Part shown: piece by piece, positions 1-8,570 of the stretch
Numbering within the stretch: the first letter of the stretch is position 1
Layout of the letters: each line of letters opens with the position of its first letter
Assembly: GCA_963703945.1 (NCBI GenBank)
Contig: CAVPGM010000009.1
Span: 62,001-126,000, forward strand
Origin: JALORV01 sp963703945
Lineage (GTDB): Bacteria; Pseudomonadota; Gammaproteobacteria; Burkholderiales; Burkholderiaceae_F
Length of the DNA: 64,000 nucleotides
Reading direction: 5' to 3'
Made by a program: the position numbers and the translations under genes
The notes under the pieces: model-generated
Database searches by the model: none
The model's input: the letters and a program-made list of their open reading frames with translations, nothing else
What the model was told of the DNA's origin: nothing

Positions 1-886
1 GCGTCGACCCGCCTTCGGCCTGCAGCGCCTGCAGCGGAACGGCGATCGTCGCCGGCTTCAGCGGGACCGCGAACGTGACGGTGGCGGTCATCCCGAGCGC
101 GACCGTGGCGGGTGGATTCAACAGCGCGATTCGGGCCGGAAAGGTGCGAGTCGCAGGATCTGCGACCGGAGCAACCTCGCGCACGCGTCCCTCGATCGGC
201 GGGCCGCCGGCCCAAAGTCTCACCTGGATGTCCTTCGCCGCATTGAGTACCGCGAGCTGCTGCTCCGGAATGCCGATCGCGACTTCCTTCTCGCCTGTGC
301 GTGCGAGGCGCAGCACGGACTGTCCGGCCGCGACGACCTGGCCAACTTCGGCGTCGACGCCGACAACGACCGCATCGTGGGGTGCGTGCAGCACCGAGTA
401 ACCCGCCTGGTTCCCGCTGGTGCGTGCGTTCGCATCCGCCTGCTGGAATCGGGCATCCGCGGCATCGAGGGTCGCCTTGCGGCGATCGAGCTCGGCCTGG
501 CTGATGAAGCCCTTCTGCTGCAGTTCTTCGAAGCGGCGATAGTCAGCGCGCTGCTGATCGCGCTCGACGCGCGCGGCGGTCAGTGCCGCATCGGACGCCT
601 GCACAGCCAGCCGGTAGTCCTGCGCGTCGAGCGTCGCCAGCGGCTGGCCCTGACTGACCGACTGTCCGACGTCCACCAGGCGTCGCGTGAGGCGGCCCGG
701 GATCTGGAATCCGGCCCGCGTCTCAACCCGCGGTCGCACCTCACCGGAGAACTCGGCGGTTGCGCCGGTGACACCCACCGCAACCACCATGGCGCGCACT
801 GGCCGCACGTCCTCGGCCGGAGGGTCTACCCGCTGACAACCCGCGAGCGCCACCACCGCGAGCAGAGCTATGGGAAGGAGACGCAT
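1..886 (-). CDS. RND efflux periplasmic adaptor lipoprotein (HlyD/AcrA family), partial
   Basis: Periplasmic adaptor (membrane fusion) subunit of a tripartite RND efflux pump, bridging an inner-membrane transporter and an outer-membrane channel. The reading begins at the ATG at 884-886 and leaves the window at its left edge after about 295 residues. The N-terminus is a lipoprotein signal with lipobox LAGC (Cys17). A first lipoyl-like half (GFQIPGRL, then VDVGQSVSQGQPLATLD) is followed by a helical hairpin around residues 90-150, a second lipoyl half (VLHAPHDAVV) and a beta-barrel region, the standard order. The transporter gene would lie downstream, outside the window. The promoter just upstream carries a 14-bp palindrome of TetR-operator type. 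Substrate cannot be told from sequence. Confidence 0.88.
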   Translation of the reverse strand, partial: MRLLPIALLAVVALAGCQRVDPPAEDVRPVRAMVVAVGVTGATAEFSGEVRPRVETRAGFQIPGRLTRRLVDVGQSVSQGQPLATLDAQDYRLAVQASDAALTAARVERDQQRADYRRFEELQQKGFISQAELDRRKATLDAADARFQQADANARTSGNQAGYSVLHAPHDAVVVGVDAEVGQVVAAGQSVLRLARTGEKEVAIGIPEQQLAVLNAAKDIQVRLWAGGPPIEGRVREVAPVADPATRTFPARIALLNPPATVALGMTATVTFAVPLKPATIAVPLQALQAEGGST

Positions 887-903
887 GACCTAACCAGTAA
901 ATA

Positions 904-947
904 ACTGACCGGTCAGTAATATAGCCAGCGTTTGGCCGGTAGGTCAA
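904..947 (-). promoter_or_regulatory. sigma-70-type promoter with adjoining TetR-type palindromic operator
   Basis: On the reverse strand TTGACC (942-947) and TATATT (918-923) are separated by 18 bases. Immediately downstream lies the perfect 14-bp palindrome ACTGACCGGTCAGT (904-917), placed to block the start of transcription of the efflux adaptor at 886. TetR-family repressors of RND pumps typically bind such sites close to the pump promoter. No TetR gene lies in this window, so the partner is inferred. Confidence 0.6.
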
Positions 948-970
948 CTCCCGGATCCTGGCGACAAACC

Positions 971-1366
971 CTAGGCCAGCGCGCGATAGGTCGCGATGCC
1001 GGCCACGGTGGCGATGACCGATCCGACCACATGCGCGATGACGTGCACGGTGGCTGCCGCCCATTGCTCGCCCTGCAGCAGCACGACGCTTTCCGCCGAA
1101 AACGTCGAAAACGTCGTCAACCCACCGAGAAAGCCGGTGATCAGCAGCAGTCGCCAGACCGGCCCGATCGACGGGTGCGCAGCGAACACCGCAACGGCCA
1201 GGCCGACCAGGTATCCGCCGAGCAGGTTGGAGGCGAGTGTTCCGAGCGGCAGGTGGGCAATCCGCGGGTTGAGCCAGTACGACAGCGCCCAGCGCAGCCA
1301 TGCCCCGAAAACCGCACCGAGCGCGACCGCCGCAAGCGCGGGCAGCAACGGCCCGTCGCGCGTCAT
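971..1366 (-). CDS. crcB: CrcB fluoride channel
   Basis: Fluc-type fluoride channel of the inner membrane, exporting toxic fluoride. About 131 residues with four hydrophobic segments, the usual size for a protein that works as an antiparallel dimer. The family signatures GTLASNLLGGYLVGL and TGFLGGLTTFSTFS are present; the latter carries the phenylalanine/threonine pore region. An ATG at 1366 overlaps the moaE stop by one base (TGATG); a GTG one codon upstream would overlap by four. It therefore looks translationally coupled to the molybdopterin genes. No fluoride riboswitch is visible, since there is no leader space. Confidence 0.93.
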   Translation of the reverse strand: MTRDGPLLPALAAVALGAVFGAWLRWALSYWLNPRIAHLPLGTLASNLLGGYLVGLAVAVFAAHPSIGPVWRLLLITGFLGGLTTFSTFSAESVVLLQGEQWAAATVHVIAHVVGSVIATVAGIATYRALA

Positions 1367-1827
1367 CACGACTTCACTTCCCCGCTCCAGCGCTCGCGCG
1401 CCGCTTCATCGGCCTCGCGCGCATCGACCCAACGCACACCGGATGGCGTCGACTCCTTCTTCCAGAACGGCGCTTCGGTCTTCAGGTAGTCCATGACGAA
1501 CTCGCACGCGGCAAAGGCATCATGCCGGTGCGCGCTGGTGGTGACGACCAGCACGATCGGGTCGGTCGGAAGCAGCTGGCCGACGCGGTGGATGATCAGC
1601 ACGTCGTATAGCTGCCAGCGCGCTCGGGCCTGGGTGGCGATCTCGGCCAGCGCCTTCTCGGTCATTCCCGGGTAGTGCTCGAGCGTCATCGACGCGATCG
1701 TGTCGCCATCGCTGATGTCGCGCACGACCCCGATGAAGCAGGCGACCGCGCCGATCCGCGGATTCGCCGTGCGCAGTCGCGCAACTTCGGCGCCGACGTC
1801 GAATTCCTCGTGCTGGACGCGGACCAT
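1366..1827 (-). CDS. moaE: molybdopterin synthase catalytic subunit MoaE
   Basis: Large subunit of molybdopterin synthase; with thiocarboxylated MoaD it inserts the dithiolene sulfurs into precursor Z (cPMP). 153 residues from the ATG at 1825-1827. Visible family elements are GAVACFIGVVRD near the N-terminus, the segment HRHDAFAACEFVMDYLK, and the active-site lysine region APFWKKE. The frame stays open upstream to 1986, but that extension runs through a tandem repeat and is not MoaE-like, so the internal start is preferred. Follows moaD after a 165-base gap filled by the repeat; crcB is coupled downstream. Confidence 0.95.
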   Translation of the reverse strand: MVRVQHEEFDVGAEVARLRTANPRIGAVACFIGVVRDISDGDTIASMTLEHYPGMTEKALAEIATQARARWQLYDVLIIHRVGQLLPTDPIVLVVTTSAHRHDAFAACEFVMDYLKTEAPFWKKESTPSGVRWVDAREADEAARERWSGEVKS

Positions 1828-1987
1828 CTCAGCCGCCGCCGGGCCGCCCCAAGGCGACTGAGCGCCCCCTCGGGGGGCAGCGAACAAAGTGAGCTTGGGG
1901 GTAGTCCATCTCAGCCGCCGCCGGGCCGCCCCAAGGCGGGTGAGCGCCCCCGCGGGGGGCAGCGAACGAAGTGAGCGTGGGGGCACT
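1824..1987. repeat. two tandem copies of an 82-bp hairpin-containing repeat
   Basis: Unit 1 (1824-1905) and unit 2 (1906-1987) are near-identical direct repeats, and a third partial copy starts at 1988 (CCATGCTAGCCGCCGG). Each begins with CCAT, which in unit 1 is the reverse complement of the moaE start codon region. Each contains a strong GC stem of the type GCCCCC-TCG-GGGGGC. Differences between units are a few substitutions only. The repeat fills the moaD-moaE intergenic space. Similar hairpin-rich spacers are common in Burkholderiales genomes (general knowledge, not checked here). Confidence 0.9.
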
Positions 1988-1992
1988 CCATG

Positions 1993-2250
1993 CTAGCCGC
2001 CGGTCACGGGCGGAAAGAAAGCCACCTCGGCACGGTCGTGCAGGCGCGTCTGTTCAGTCGCCATCGACTGGTCGACCGCCGCACGCACCCGCTTCATGTC
2101 GCCGAACGCCGCGTGCCAAGGGTCGCCGCGCTCGACCAGCCAAGCGCGCAAGGCACCAACGGTGGCGATCGTCGACGGCACGTCGCACTCCTCGCTGGCG
2201 CGGCCGACGCGCTCGCGCAGAGCAGCAAAGTACCGGATCGTGATGTTCAT
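1993..2250 (-). CDS. moaD: molybdopterin synthase sulfur carrier subunit MoaD
   Basis: Ubiquitin-like sulfur carrier of 85 residues that delivers sulfur to MoaE as a C-terminal thiocarboxylate. It ends in the required Gly-Gly (PPVTGG) and starts with the MNITIRYFAALRE strand typical of MoaD. It sits 19 bases after the moeA start region in transcription order (moeA then moaD then moaE), as in other Burkholderiales. Its stop codon (TAG, 1993-1995) falls inside the partial third copy of the downstream 82-bp repeat. Confidence 0.95.
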   Translation of the reverse strand: MNITIRYFAALRERVGRASEECDVPSTIATVGALRAWLVERGDPWHAAFGDMKRVRAAVDQSMATEQTRLHDRAEVAFFPPVTGG

Positions 2251-2269
2251 GCTGCGGCCATCTTAGGGC

Positions 2270-3460
2270 CTAGTTCAGCAGATCGGCGAAGGGCAGGTAG
2301 CGGACCATCTGGCCACGGGCGATGGTCGCTCCCGCCGGATGATCGACGAGGCCGTCGGCCCACGCCGTCGAAGCCAGCACCACTGAATTCTGCGTCGGGT
2401 ACAGATCGAGCCCGTTATCGGCATTGCGCCGCACACGCAGGAACTCGCGTCGCCGATCGGGCTTCGGCCAGTCGAAATCGGCCCGCATCTCATAGACCTG
2501 CGTCATTGCGCGTGCGCCCTGCATGCGCAGTATGAACGGTCGGGCGAGCAGCAGGAAGGTCACGAAGCCCGACACGGGATTGCCCGGCAGCCCGATGAAT
2601 GGAACTGAACGCACGTGCCCGAACGCAAGCGGTTTGCCGGGCTTCATCGCGATCTGCCACAACTCGAGAGTCCCTTCAGCCTCGACGGCCGGCTTGACAT
2701 GATCCTCCTCGCCGACCGAGACGCCGCCGCAAGTGATGACCAGGTCGGATTGCGCTGCTGCGTCGACGAACGCAGCACGTGTGCGCGTACGGTCATCCGG
2801 CACGATGCCCAGATCGACGACACTGCAGCCGAGCCGCTCGAGCAGCCCGCGCAGCACGAAGCGATTCGAGTTGTAGATGCGCCCTGCTGGCAGCGGTTCG
2901 CCCGGCATCGCGAGTTCGTCACCGGTGAAGAACACCGCCACCTTCAGTCGTCGATATGCAGTGACCTGCGCGACACCGACCGACGCGATCAACCCGACAT
3001 CCTGCGGTCGCAATCGCGCGCCCCCACTGACGACAGTATCACCGGCCGCGATATCCATTCCTGCGCGCCGCACCCACGCGCCGCGCTGCGGAACCTCGTT
3101 GAACGTGACGCGGTCGCCGGCCACACTGCAAGCCTCCTGCATCACGATCGCATCGGCGCCCGCCGGGACGGGGGCACCGGTGAAGATGCGGGCCGCCGTG
3201 CCCGGCTCCAGCGGGACCCCAATATGGCCGGCCGCGACGCGCTGGCTGACGCGCAGGACCGTGCCCACCGCAGGCACATCGACCGTGCGCACCGCGTAAC
3301 CGTCCATCTGCGAATTGTCGAGCGGCGGCACGTCGAGCGACGACACCACCGCGGTAGCCAGCACGCGGCCGGCGGCCTGCAGCGTCGGCAGAGACTCGAC
3401 ATCGGGCAACGTGGTCGCGCGCGCCAGCATGCGCTCGACCGCGTCTTCCACCGAAAGCAT
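2270..3460 (-). CDS. moeA: molybdopterin molybdenumtransferase MoeA
   Basis: Inserts molybdate into adenylylated molybdopterin, the last step common to molybdenum cofactors. 396 residues, the normal MoeA length. Recognisable segments are DNSQMDGYAVR (domain with the invariant Asp/Tyr), the GRIYNSNRF region, TCGGVSVGEEDHVK and PGKPLAFGHV with LPGNPVSGFVTF, which make up the MogA-like fold. Its ATG shares a base with the mobB stop (TGATG at 3458-3462), indicating coupled translation in a mobB-moeA-moaD-moaE unit. Confidence 0.96.
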   Translation of the reverse strand: MLSVEDAVERMLARATTLPDVESLPTLQAAGRVLATAVVSSLDVPPLDNSQMDGYAVRTVDVPAVGTVLRVSQRVAAGHIGVPLEPGTAARIFTGAPVPAGADAIVMQEACSVAGDRVTFNEVPQRGAWVRRAGMDIAAGDTVVSGGARLRPQDVGLIASVGVAQVTAYRRLKVAVFFTGDELAMPGEPLPAGRIYNSNRFVLRGLLERLGCSVVDLGIVPDDRTRTRAAFVDAAAQSDLVITCGGVSVGEEDHVKPAVEAEGTLELWQIAMKPGKPLAFGHVRSVPFIGLPGNPVSGFVTFLLLARPFILRMQGARAMTQVYEMRADFDWPKPDRRREFLRVRRNADNGLDLYPTQNSVVLASTAWADGLVDHPAGATIARGQMVRYLPFADLLN

Positions 3461-3960
3461 CAGCGCGGTCCCAGATCTAGATGCCTAGTAATGAACTCGG
3501 CAATCTTAGCCGGCGCATTGAGGTCGAGCACCGGCAAACTCGCTTCCAGCGCGTGGTCGCTCGCGATGGCCACGACGTTGTCGTCGTGCAGGTAAATCGG
3601 CGGCTCCGAATTGCTCTTCCTGAGCACCTCGATGCGTGGAATGCGACCTTCGCTCTTGAATCCCTCGACGATCACGAGGTCGCACGGTGCCAGCTCGCCC
3701 AGCAGTTCGTTGAGTGTGACCGCGCGCTGTGGCGTTTCGGTCAGCAGGGCCCACCGCAGCGCAGTCGCGATCAGCACCTGGCCGGCACCGGCATCGCGGT
3801 AGCGGTACGAGTCCTTGCCCGGCCGATCCATATCGAATCCGTGATGCGCATTCTTGATCGCCGACACCGCGAGCCCGCGCGCGCGGAAGATCGGTATCAG
3901 CCGTTCGATCAGGGTGGTCTTGCCGCTGTTCGAATAGCCGATGATCCCGATGGCCTTCAT
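3460..3960 (-). CDS. mobB: molybdopterin-guanine dinucleotide biosynthesis adaptor MobB
   Basis: GTP-binding protein of 166 residues that assists MobA in forming the molybdenum guanine dinucleotide cofactor. The P-loop GYSNSGKTT is at the N-terminus (about residues 8-16), followed by KNAHHGFDMDRPGKDS, typical of MobB, and the VIVEGFK strand. It begins two bases after the thrC stop and its own stop overlaps the moeA start, so it links threonine and molybdenum-cofactor genes in one transcript. MobA itself is not in the window. Confidence 0.93.
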   Translation of the reverse strand: MKAIGIIGYSNSGKTTLIERLIPIFRARGLAVSAIKNAHHGFDMDRPGKDSYRYRDAGAGQVLIATALRWALLTETPQRAVTLNELLGELAPCDLVIVEGFKSEGRIPRIEVLRKSNSEPPIYLHDDNVVAIASDHALEASLPVLDLNAPAKIAEFITRHLDLGPR

Positions 3961-3962
3961 CG

Positions 3963-5394
3963 TCAGTCCGCATTCGCAGCAATGAACTCGCGGATTCTCT
4001 GCGCGTCGGGGTCAACCCGCACGCAGCGCTGCGGGCGGTCCTCGATGCCCACGTAGGCCGGCGGACGCTCCGGAGCGCGGCCGATCGCCTCGACAATGGT
4101 CGATTCGAACTTGACCGGTTGTGCGGTCTCAAGGCAGATCATCGGCACCGCGGAATCCCGGTGCTCGAGCGCCACCTTCAGCCCATCGGCCGTGTGCGGA
4201 TCGATGACGACACGGTAGCGCTGCTCCACAGTCCGTATGGTCCGCAGCCGGTCGATATGTGTACTGCGGCCCGACACCATGCCGCAGTTGCGGACCTTGT
4301 CGAAAAATGGCGAGCCCCCGAGGTGGAACTGGCCGCGCGTATCGATCTGCCACCATAGTTCGCGGACCGCCTCGGAGTCGCGGCCGACGATGTCGAGCAT
4401 GTAGCGCTCGAAGTTCGACGCCTTGCTGATGTCCATCGACGGACTGCTGGTCGCGTGCGTTTCCGAACCGCTACGCACGCGGTACCGTCCCGTGTGAAAG
4501 AACTCGTCCAACACGTCGTTCTCATTGGTGGCGAGCACCAGCCTGGCGATCGGCAGGCCCATTTGCCGTGCAATCCACCCCGACAGAATGTTGCCGAAGT
4601 TGCCGGACGGCACCGCGAACGAGACGTGCTCGGTGGAATCACCGGTCGCCGCGAGATAGCCGCGGAAGTAGTAGACGATCTGGGCGACGACGCGGCCCCA
4701 GTTGATCGAATTGACACTGCCGATGTGCCAGCGCGACTTGAAATCGAGATCGCCGGCGATCGCCTTTACCAGATCCTGGCAGTCGTCAAAGGTCCCTGCC
4801 ACTGCGAGGTTGTGGATGTTGGTGTCCTGCAGCGAATACATCTGAGCGCGCTGGAACTCGCTCATCCGGCCCTGCGGCGACAGCATGAACACCGTCAGCC
4901 CGCCGCGACCGCGCATCGCATATTCCGCAGCAGAACCGGTGTCGCCCGAGGTTGCGCCGAGGATGTTCAGCTTGCTGCCACGTTCTCGCAGCACATGTTC
5001 GAACAGGGCACCCAGCCACTGCATCGCCATGTCCTTGAAGGCGAGCGTCGGGCCGTTGGACAGTTCGAGCAGACCGAGCCCGGGCTCGAGCCAGCGCAGC
5101 GGCGTGATTTCGGCGGCCGAGCTGTCAGCCCGCACGTTGGCGTAGTTCGCCGCGGTGTAGGTCTCGCGACACAGTTGCGCGAGGCGCGCCTTTGGAATGT
5201 CCGTCGCGTAGCAGCGCGATGATCTCCGTGGCGAGGTCGGCATACGACAGCGTGCGCCATGCGTCGAGTTGTTCGCGGGACACGGACGGGTAGTGCGTCG
5301 GCACATACAGTCCGCCGTCGTCGGCCAGGCCGGAGAGCAGGATATCGGTGAACGCGCGCTCGGGCGCCCGCCCCCGCGTGGAGACATAGCGCAT
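3963..5394 (-). CDS. thrC: threonine synthase, one internal frame break
   Basis: PLP enzyme converting O-phosphohomoserine to threonine. The first ~62 residues (MRYVSTRGRAPERAFTDILL, with DDGGLYVP) read from 5394. The rest (DIPKARLAQLCRETYT through GPTLAFKDMAMQ, with the PLP lysine, and TSGDTGSAAEYAM) reads in a different frame. The break lies at about 5199-5215, where the total length is one base too long. Apart from that the protein is a complete ~476-residue threonine synthase with an intact active site. It sits directly after hom, as expected for the threonine pathway, and is followed by mobB. I read the break as a sequence error. Confidence 0.9.
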
Positions 5395-5417
5395 GCTAGG
5401 TCCTCTTCACGTGAGCA

Positions 5418-6728
5418 CTACGACAGCTCTTCCTGCCGGATGCGGATCACCGGGGCGAGCACGGTCGGCAGAGCCTCGATCCTGCGCATAGCCGCGTTGA
5501 CATCGCGCTCGATCGCATCGTGCGTCAGCATGATGATGTCGGTCTGGTTTTCTCCTTCCGACGGCTCGCGCTGGAACATCGCGTCGATGGAAATTCGACC
5601 ATCGGCCAGGATGCGGGTGATGTCTGCCAGCACGCCGGGTTGGTCGGCCACCCGCATGCGGAAATAGTACGAGGTCACGGTGTCCTCGATCGTGAGCCAT
5701 GGAACGGCGGCGACCGCATCGGCCTGGAATGCAAGGTGCGGCACGTGGTTTTCGGGATCAGCGGTGTGCATACGGGTCACGTCGACCAGGTCGGCGACGA
5801 CCGCGGACGCAGTCGGCTCGGCCCCGGCGCCAGGCCCGTAGTAAAGCGTGACCCCGACCGCATCGCCCTTGACCAGCACCGCATTCATGGCTCCTTCGAC
5901 GCTGGCGATCAGCCGCTGCATCGGCACGAGGGTCGGATGCACGCGCAACTCGATGCCCTGCGCGGTCCGCTTGGCAATGCCAAGCAGTTTGATGCGGTAA
6001 CCGAGCTGTTCGGCGTACTTGATGTCGGCGGCGGCCAGCCGCGATATGCCCTCGGTGTACGCGGCCTCGAAGTTGATCGGCACTCCAAAGGCGATTGCGG
6101 CGAGCAGCGTCAGCTTGTGTGCGGCATCGACCCCGTCGATGTCGAACGCCGGATCGGCTTCTGCATAGCCGAGCCGCTGCGCCTCGGCCAGCACCGCCTC
6201 GAACGGCAGACCGCGCGCACGCATCTCGGACAGGATGAAATTGCTGGTGCCGTTGATGATTCCGGCCAGCCACTCGATCCGGTTGGCGGTCAAGCCTTCA
6301 CGGAGCGCCTTGATGATCGGGATACCGCCCGCTACAGCAGCTTCGAATGCGACCATCACCCCCTTCGCGCGGGCCGCCTCGAAGATCTCGTTGCCGTGCC
6401 GGGCGAGCAGCGCCTTGTTGGCGGTCACGACATGCTTGCCGCGGCTGATCGCCTCGAGCACCAGCGAACGCGCGGGTTCATAGCCGCCGATCAGCTCGAC
6501 GACGATGTCGATATCCGGGTGCCGGATCACCTCGTGCGGATCGACGTGGATCGGCAGCGTGTCACCAAGGAAGGCTTTCGCGCGCGCGGCATCCCGTACG
6601 CCGACCGCCGCGATCTCGATGCCGCGGCCGGCGCGCCGCCGGATCTCCTGCTGGTTGCGCCGGAGCACGCTCAGCGTTCCCCGGCCGACGGTGCCCAGCC
6701 CCAGCAGACCGACTTTGATCGGATTCAT
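5418..6728 (-). CDS. hom: homoserine dehydrogenase with C-terminal ACT domain
   Basis: Reduces aspartate semialdehyde to homoserine with NAD(P)H, the branch point to threonine and methionine. 436 residues: Rossmann motif GLLGLGTVGRGTL at residues 8-20, the TANKALLARHG substrate region, the catalytic domain with INGTSNFILSEM and GYAEADPAFDIDG, and a C-terminal ACT domain (from about residue 350, RVADQPGVLADITRIL) that usually confers threonine feedback control. Located between an alaC-like aminotransferase and thrC, 23 bases before the latter, in one probable operon. Confidence 0.97.
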   Translation of the reverse strand: MNPIKVGLLGLGTVGRGTLSVLRRNQQEIRRRAGRGIEIAAVGVRDAARAKAFLGDTLPIHVDPHEVIRHPDIDIVVELIGGYEPARSLVLEAISRGKHVVTANKALLARHGNEIFEAARAKGVMVAFEAAVAGGIPIIKALREGLTANRIEWLAGIINGTSNFILSEMRARGLPFEAVLAEAQRLGYAEADPAFDIDGVDAAHKLTLLAAIAFGVPINFEAAYTEGISRLAAADIKYAEQLGYRIKLLGIAKRTAQGIELRVHPTLVPMQRLIASVEGAMNAVLVKGDAVGVTLYYGPGAGAEPTASAVVADLVDVTRMHTADPENHVPHLAFQADAVAAVPWLTIEDTVTSYYFRMRVADQPGVLADITRILADGRISIDAMFQREPSEGENQTDIIMLTHDAIERDVNAAMRRIEALPTVLAPVIRIRQEELS

Positions 6729-6775
6729 CGTCTCATGGCCGGACGGCTGTGCCGCCGTCGGTGCTCGCGAACTCG

Positions 6776-8005
6776 CTAGGCTGCAGCCTTGTCGACCACG
6801 CGCGGCGCCAGCAGGCCGTCCTTGCGGAACATTTCCTTGATGCCACGCACGGCCTGCTTGGTGCGGTGTTCGTTCTCGATGAGCGCGAAACGGACATGCT
6901 CGTCGCCATAATCACCGAAGCCGATGCCGGGTGACACGGCCACCTTGGCCTCCGCCAGCACCTTCTTCGCGAATTCAAGCGACCCCAGCGCGCGATATGG
7001 TTCGGGGATCTCGGCCCAGATGTACATCGACGCTTTCGGTACGTCGACCATCCAGCCCGCTTCGTGCAGGCCACGCGCGAGCACGTCGCGCCGCCGCTGG
7101 TACTCGCGCCGGATCTCGGCGACGCACTCCTGCGGGCCCTCAAGCGCGGCGATCGAGGCGACCTGGATCGGCGTGAAGGTGCCGTAATCGTGGTAGCTCT
7201 TGATGCGCGCCAGCGCTGAAACTAGATCCTTGTTGCCGACCATGAATCCGATGCGCCAGCCGGCCATGTTGTAGCTCTTGCTCATCGTGAAGAACTCGAC
7301 CGCGACCTCGCGCGCGCCGGGCACCTGCATGATCGAAGGTGCCCGGTGGTTCGGGAAGAAGGTCTCGTCAAACGTGATATCGGCATAGGCGAGGTCGTGC
7401 ACGACATAGATGCCGTGCTGGCGAGCCAGCTCGACCACGCGATGAAAGAAGCCGAGGTCCACGCACTGCGCGGTCGGGTTGCTCGGAAAGCCGAGGATCA
7501 TCATCTTCGGCTTCGGCAGCGATTCGCGGATCGCGCGCTCGAGTTCGGCGAAGAAGTCGACGCGGCCGTCCATGCGCACCGAGCGGATGTCCGCTCCGGC
7601 GATGATCGCGCCGTAGATGTGGATCGGATAGCTCGGATTGGGCACCAGCACCGTGTCGCCGCGATCCAGCGTGGCGAGCATCAGGTGCGCCAGTCCTTCT
7701 TTCGAGCCGATGGTGACGATGGCCTCGGCGTCGGGGTCGAATTCGACGCCGTAACGCGCGTGGTACCAGTTCGTGATTGCGCGGCGCAGCCGCGGGATCC
7801 CCTTGGATACCGAGTAGCCGTGCGTGTCCTGCCGCTGGGCTGCCTCGACCAGCTTGTCGACGATGTGTCGTGGCGTGGGCCCATCCGGATTGCCCATGCT
7901 CATGTCGATGATGTCCTCACCCCGCCGGCGGGCGGCCATCTTCAGTTCGCCGGTGATGTTGAAGACATACGGCGGCAGCCGCTTGATGCGCGGAAACTCG
8001 ACCAT
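6776..8005 (-). CDS. alaC: AlaC-type alanine/pyruvate aminotransferase (class I PLP)
   Basis: PLP-dependent aminotransferase of fold type I; the AlaC group makes alanine from pyruvate and glutamate. From the ATG at 8005 it is 409 residues starting MVEFPRIKRLPPYVFN, the conserved family start. An ATG ten codons earlier (8035) is possible and has a weak GGA ahead of it. The substrate region SNPTAQCVDLG, Asp204 (VVHDLAYAD) and the PLP lysine K243 (TMSKSYNMAGWR) are present. In Burkholderiales this gene regularly precedes hom and thrC. It is divergent from the gene at 8189. Confidence 0.92.
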   Translation of the reverse strand: MVEFPRIKRLPPYVFNITGELKMAARRRGEDIIDMSMGNPDGPTPRHIVDKLVEAAQRQDTHGYSVSKGIPRLRRAITNWYHARYGVEFDPDAEAIVTIGSKEGLAHLMLATLDRGDTVLVPNPSYPIHIYGAIIAGADIRSVRMDGRVDFFAELERAIRESLPKPKMMILGFPSNPTAQCVDLGFFHRVVELARQHGIYVVHDLAYADITFDETFFPNHRAPSIMQVPGAREVAVEFFTMSKSYNMAGWRIGFMVGNKDLVSALARIKSYHDYGTFTPIQVASIAALEGPQECVAEIRREYQRRRDVLARGLHEAGWMVDVPKASMYIWAEIPEPYRALGSLEFAKKVLAEAKVAVSPGIGFGDYGDEHVRFALIENEHRTKQAVRGIKEMFRKDGLLAPRVVDKAAA

Positions 8006-8108
8006 CTCCCCAGACCCTGAACCATTCCGTTGCAAACAGGCCGCAAGTCGCTGCCCGAGTGCGACATTTCGCTCGATCTGCGCTCGCTTGTGCGGCGCAA
8101 CGTGTGCC

Positions 8109-8114
8109 TATAAT
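8109..8114 (+). promoter_or_regulatory. -10 box (TATAAT) for the Mth938-bcp-phoH genes
   Basis: A perfect TATAAT at 8109-8114, preceded by a TG two bases upstream, lies in the divergent gap between the aminotransferase and the forward gene at 8189. No good -35 hexamer is seen at 16-18 bases. The distance to the first start codon is about 75 bases. Confidence 0.45.
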
Positions 8115-8188
8115 GTACCCGAACTGTTCACGCGTCGATCCGCCGAGCTGTTCTTCGGCGGAGCGGCTGCAAGGAAGCCCGGAGCGAA

Positions 8189-8563
8189 TTGAAACTGCAC
8201 GCGGACTCGCCGACAGCGCTCAATACGGTCACCGCCTACGGCCCCGGCTACATTGAAGTCAACCAGGTTCGATACCTGCGCCCCGTGCTGATCACGCCCG
8301 ACCATCCGGTCGAGCCGTGGAACGTCTCAGGCTTCGCCGAACTTGCCGTCGAGGATTTCGCGGGGCTGCGCGCACGCGACCCTGAGGTGGTCATCCTCGG
8401 AACCGGCGGTCGCCAGCGTTTCCCGCATCCGCGCCTGACTCGCCCGCTAACCGATGCGCGCATCGGCTGCGAGTCGATGACGACGGAGGCCGCCTGCCGG
8501 ACCTACAACATTCTGATGGGCGAGGGCCGCAAGGTGCTGGCTGCCCTGCTGTTGGAAGACTGA
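8189..8563 (+). CDS. Mth938-like domain protein (DUF498)
   Basis: Small cytosolic protein of 124 residues of the Mth938/AAMDC family; biochemical role unknown. The family core is visible as GYIEVNQVRYLRPVLITPD, then DPEVVILGTGGRQRFPHP and MTTEAACRTYNILMGEGR. Translation is taken from TTG at 8189, four bases after a GGAG ribosome site (8181-8184); no ATG fits. It is separated from bcp by seven bases and both are probably cotranscribed with phoH, an arrangement often found in this group. Confidence 0.85.
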   Translation: MKLHADSPTALNTVTAYGPGYIEVNQVRYLRPVLITPDHPVEPWNVSGFAELAVEDFAGLRARDPEVVILGTGGRQRFPHPRLTRPLTDARIGCESMTTEAACRTYNILMGEGRKVLAALLLED

Positions 8564-8570
8564 GGCGACC

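Noticed and set aside
1828..1992. Short tandem repeats between moaD and moaE as a CRISPR array
   Set aside because: The copies are contiguous with no unique spacers, and no cas genes occur in the window.
3963..5394. thrC, hisZ, pheT and relA as true pseudogenes
   Set aside because: Each is complete but for a single base, neighbours are intact, and pheT is essential; a sequence error is the simpler explanation.
5520..6779. A 419-codon forward frame opposite hom
   Set aside because: Antisense to homoserine dehydrogenase; low-complexity composition.
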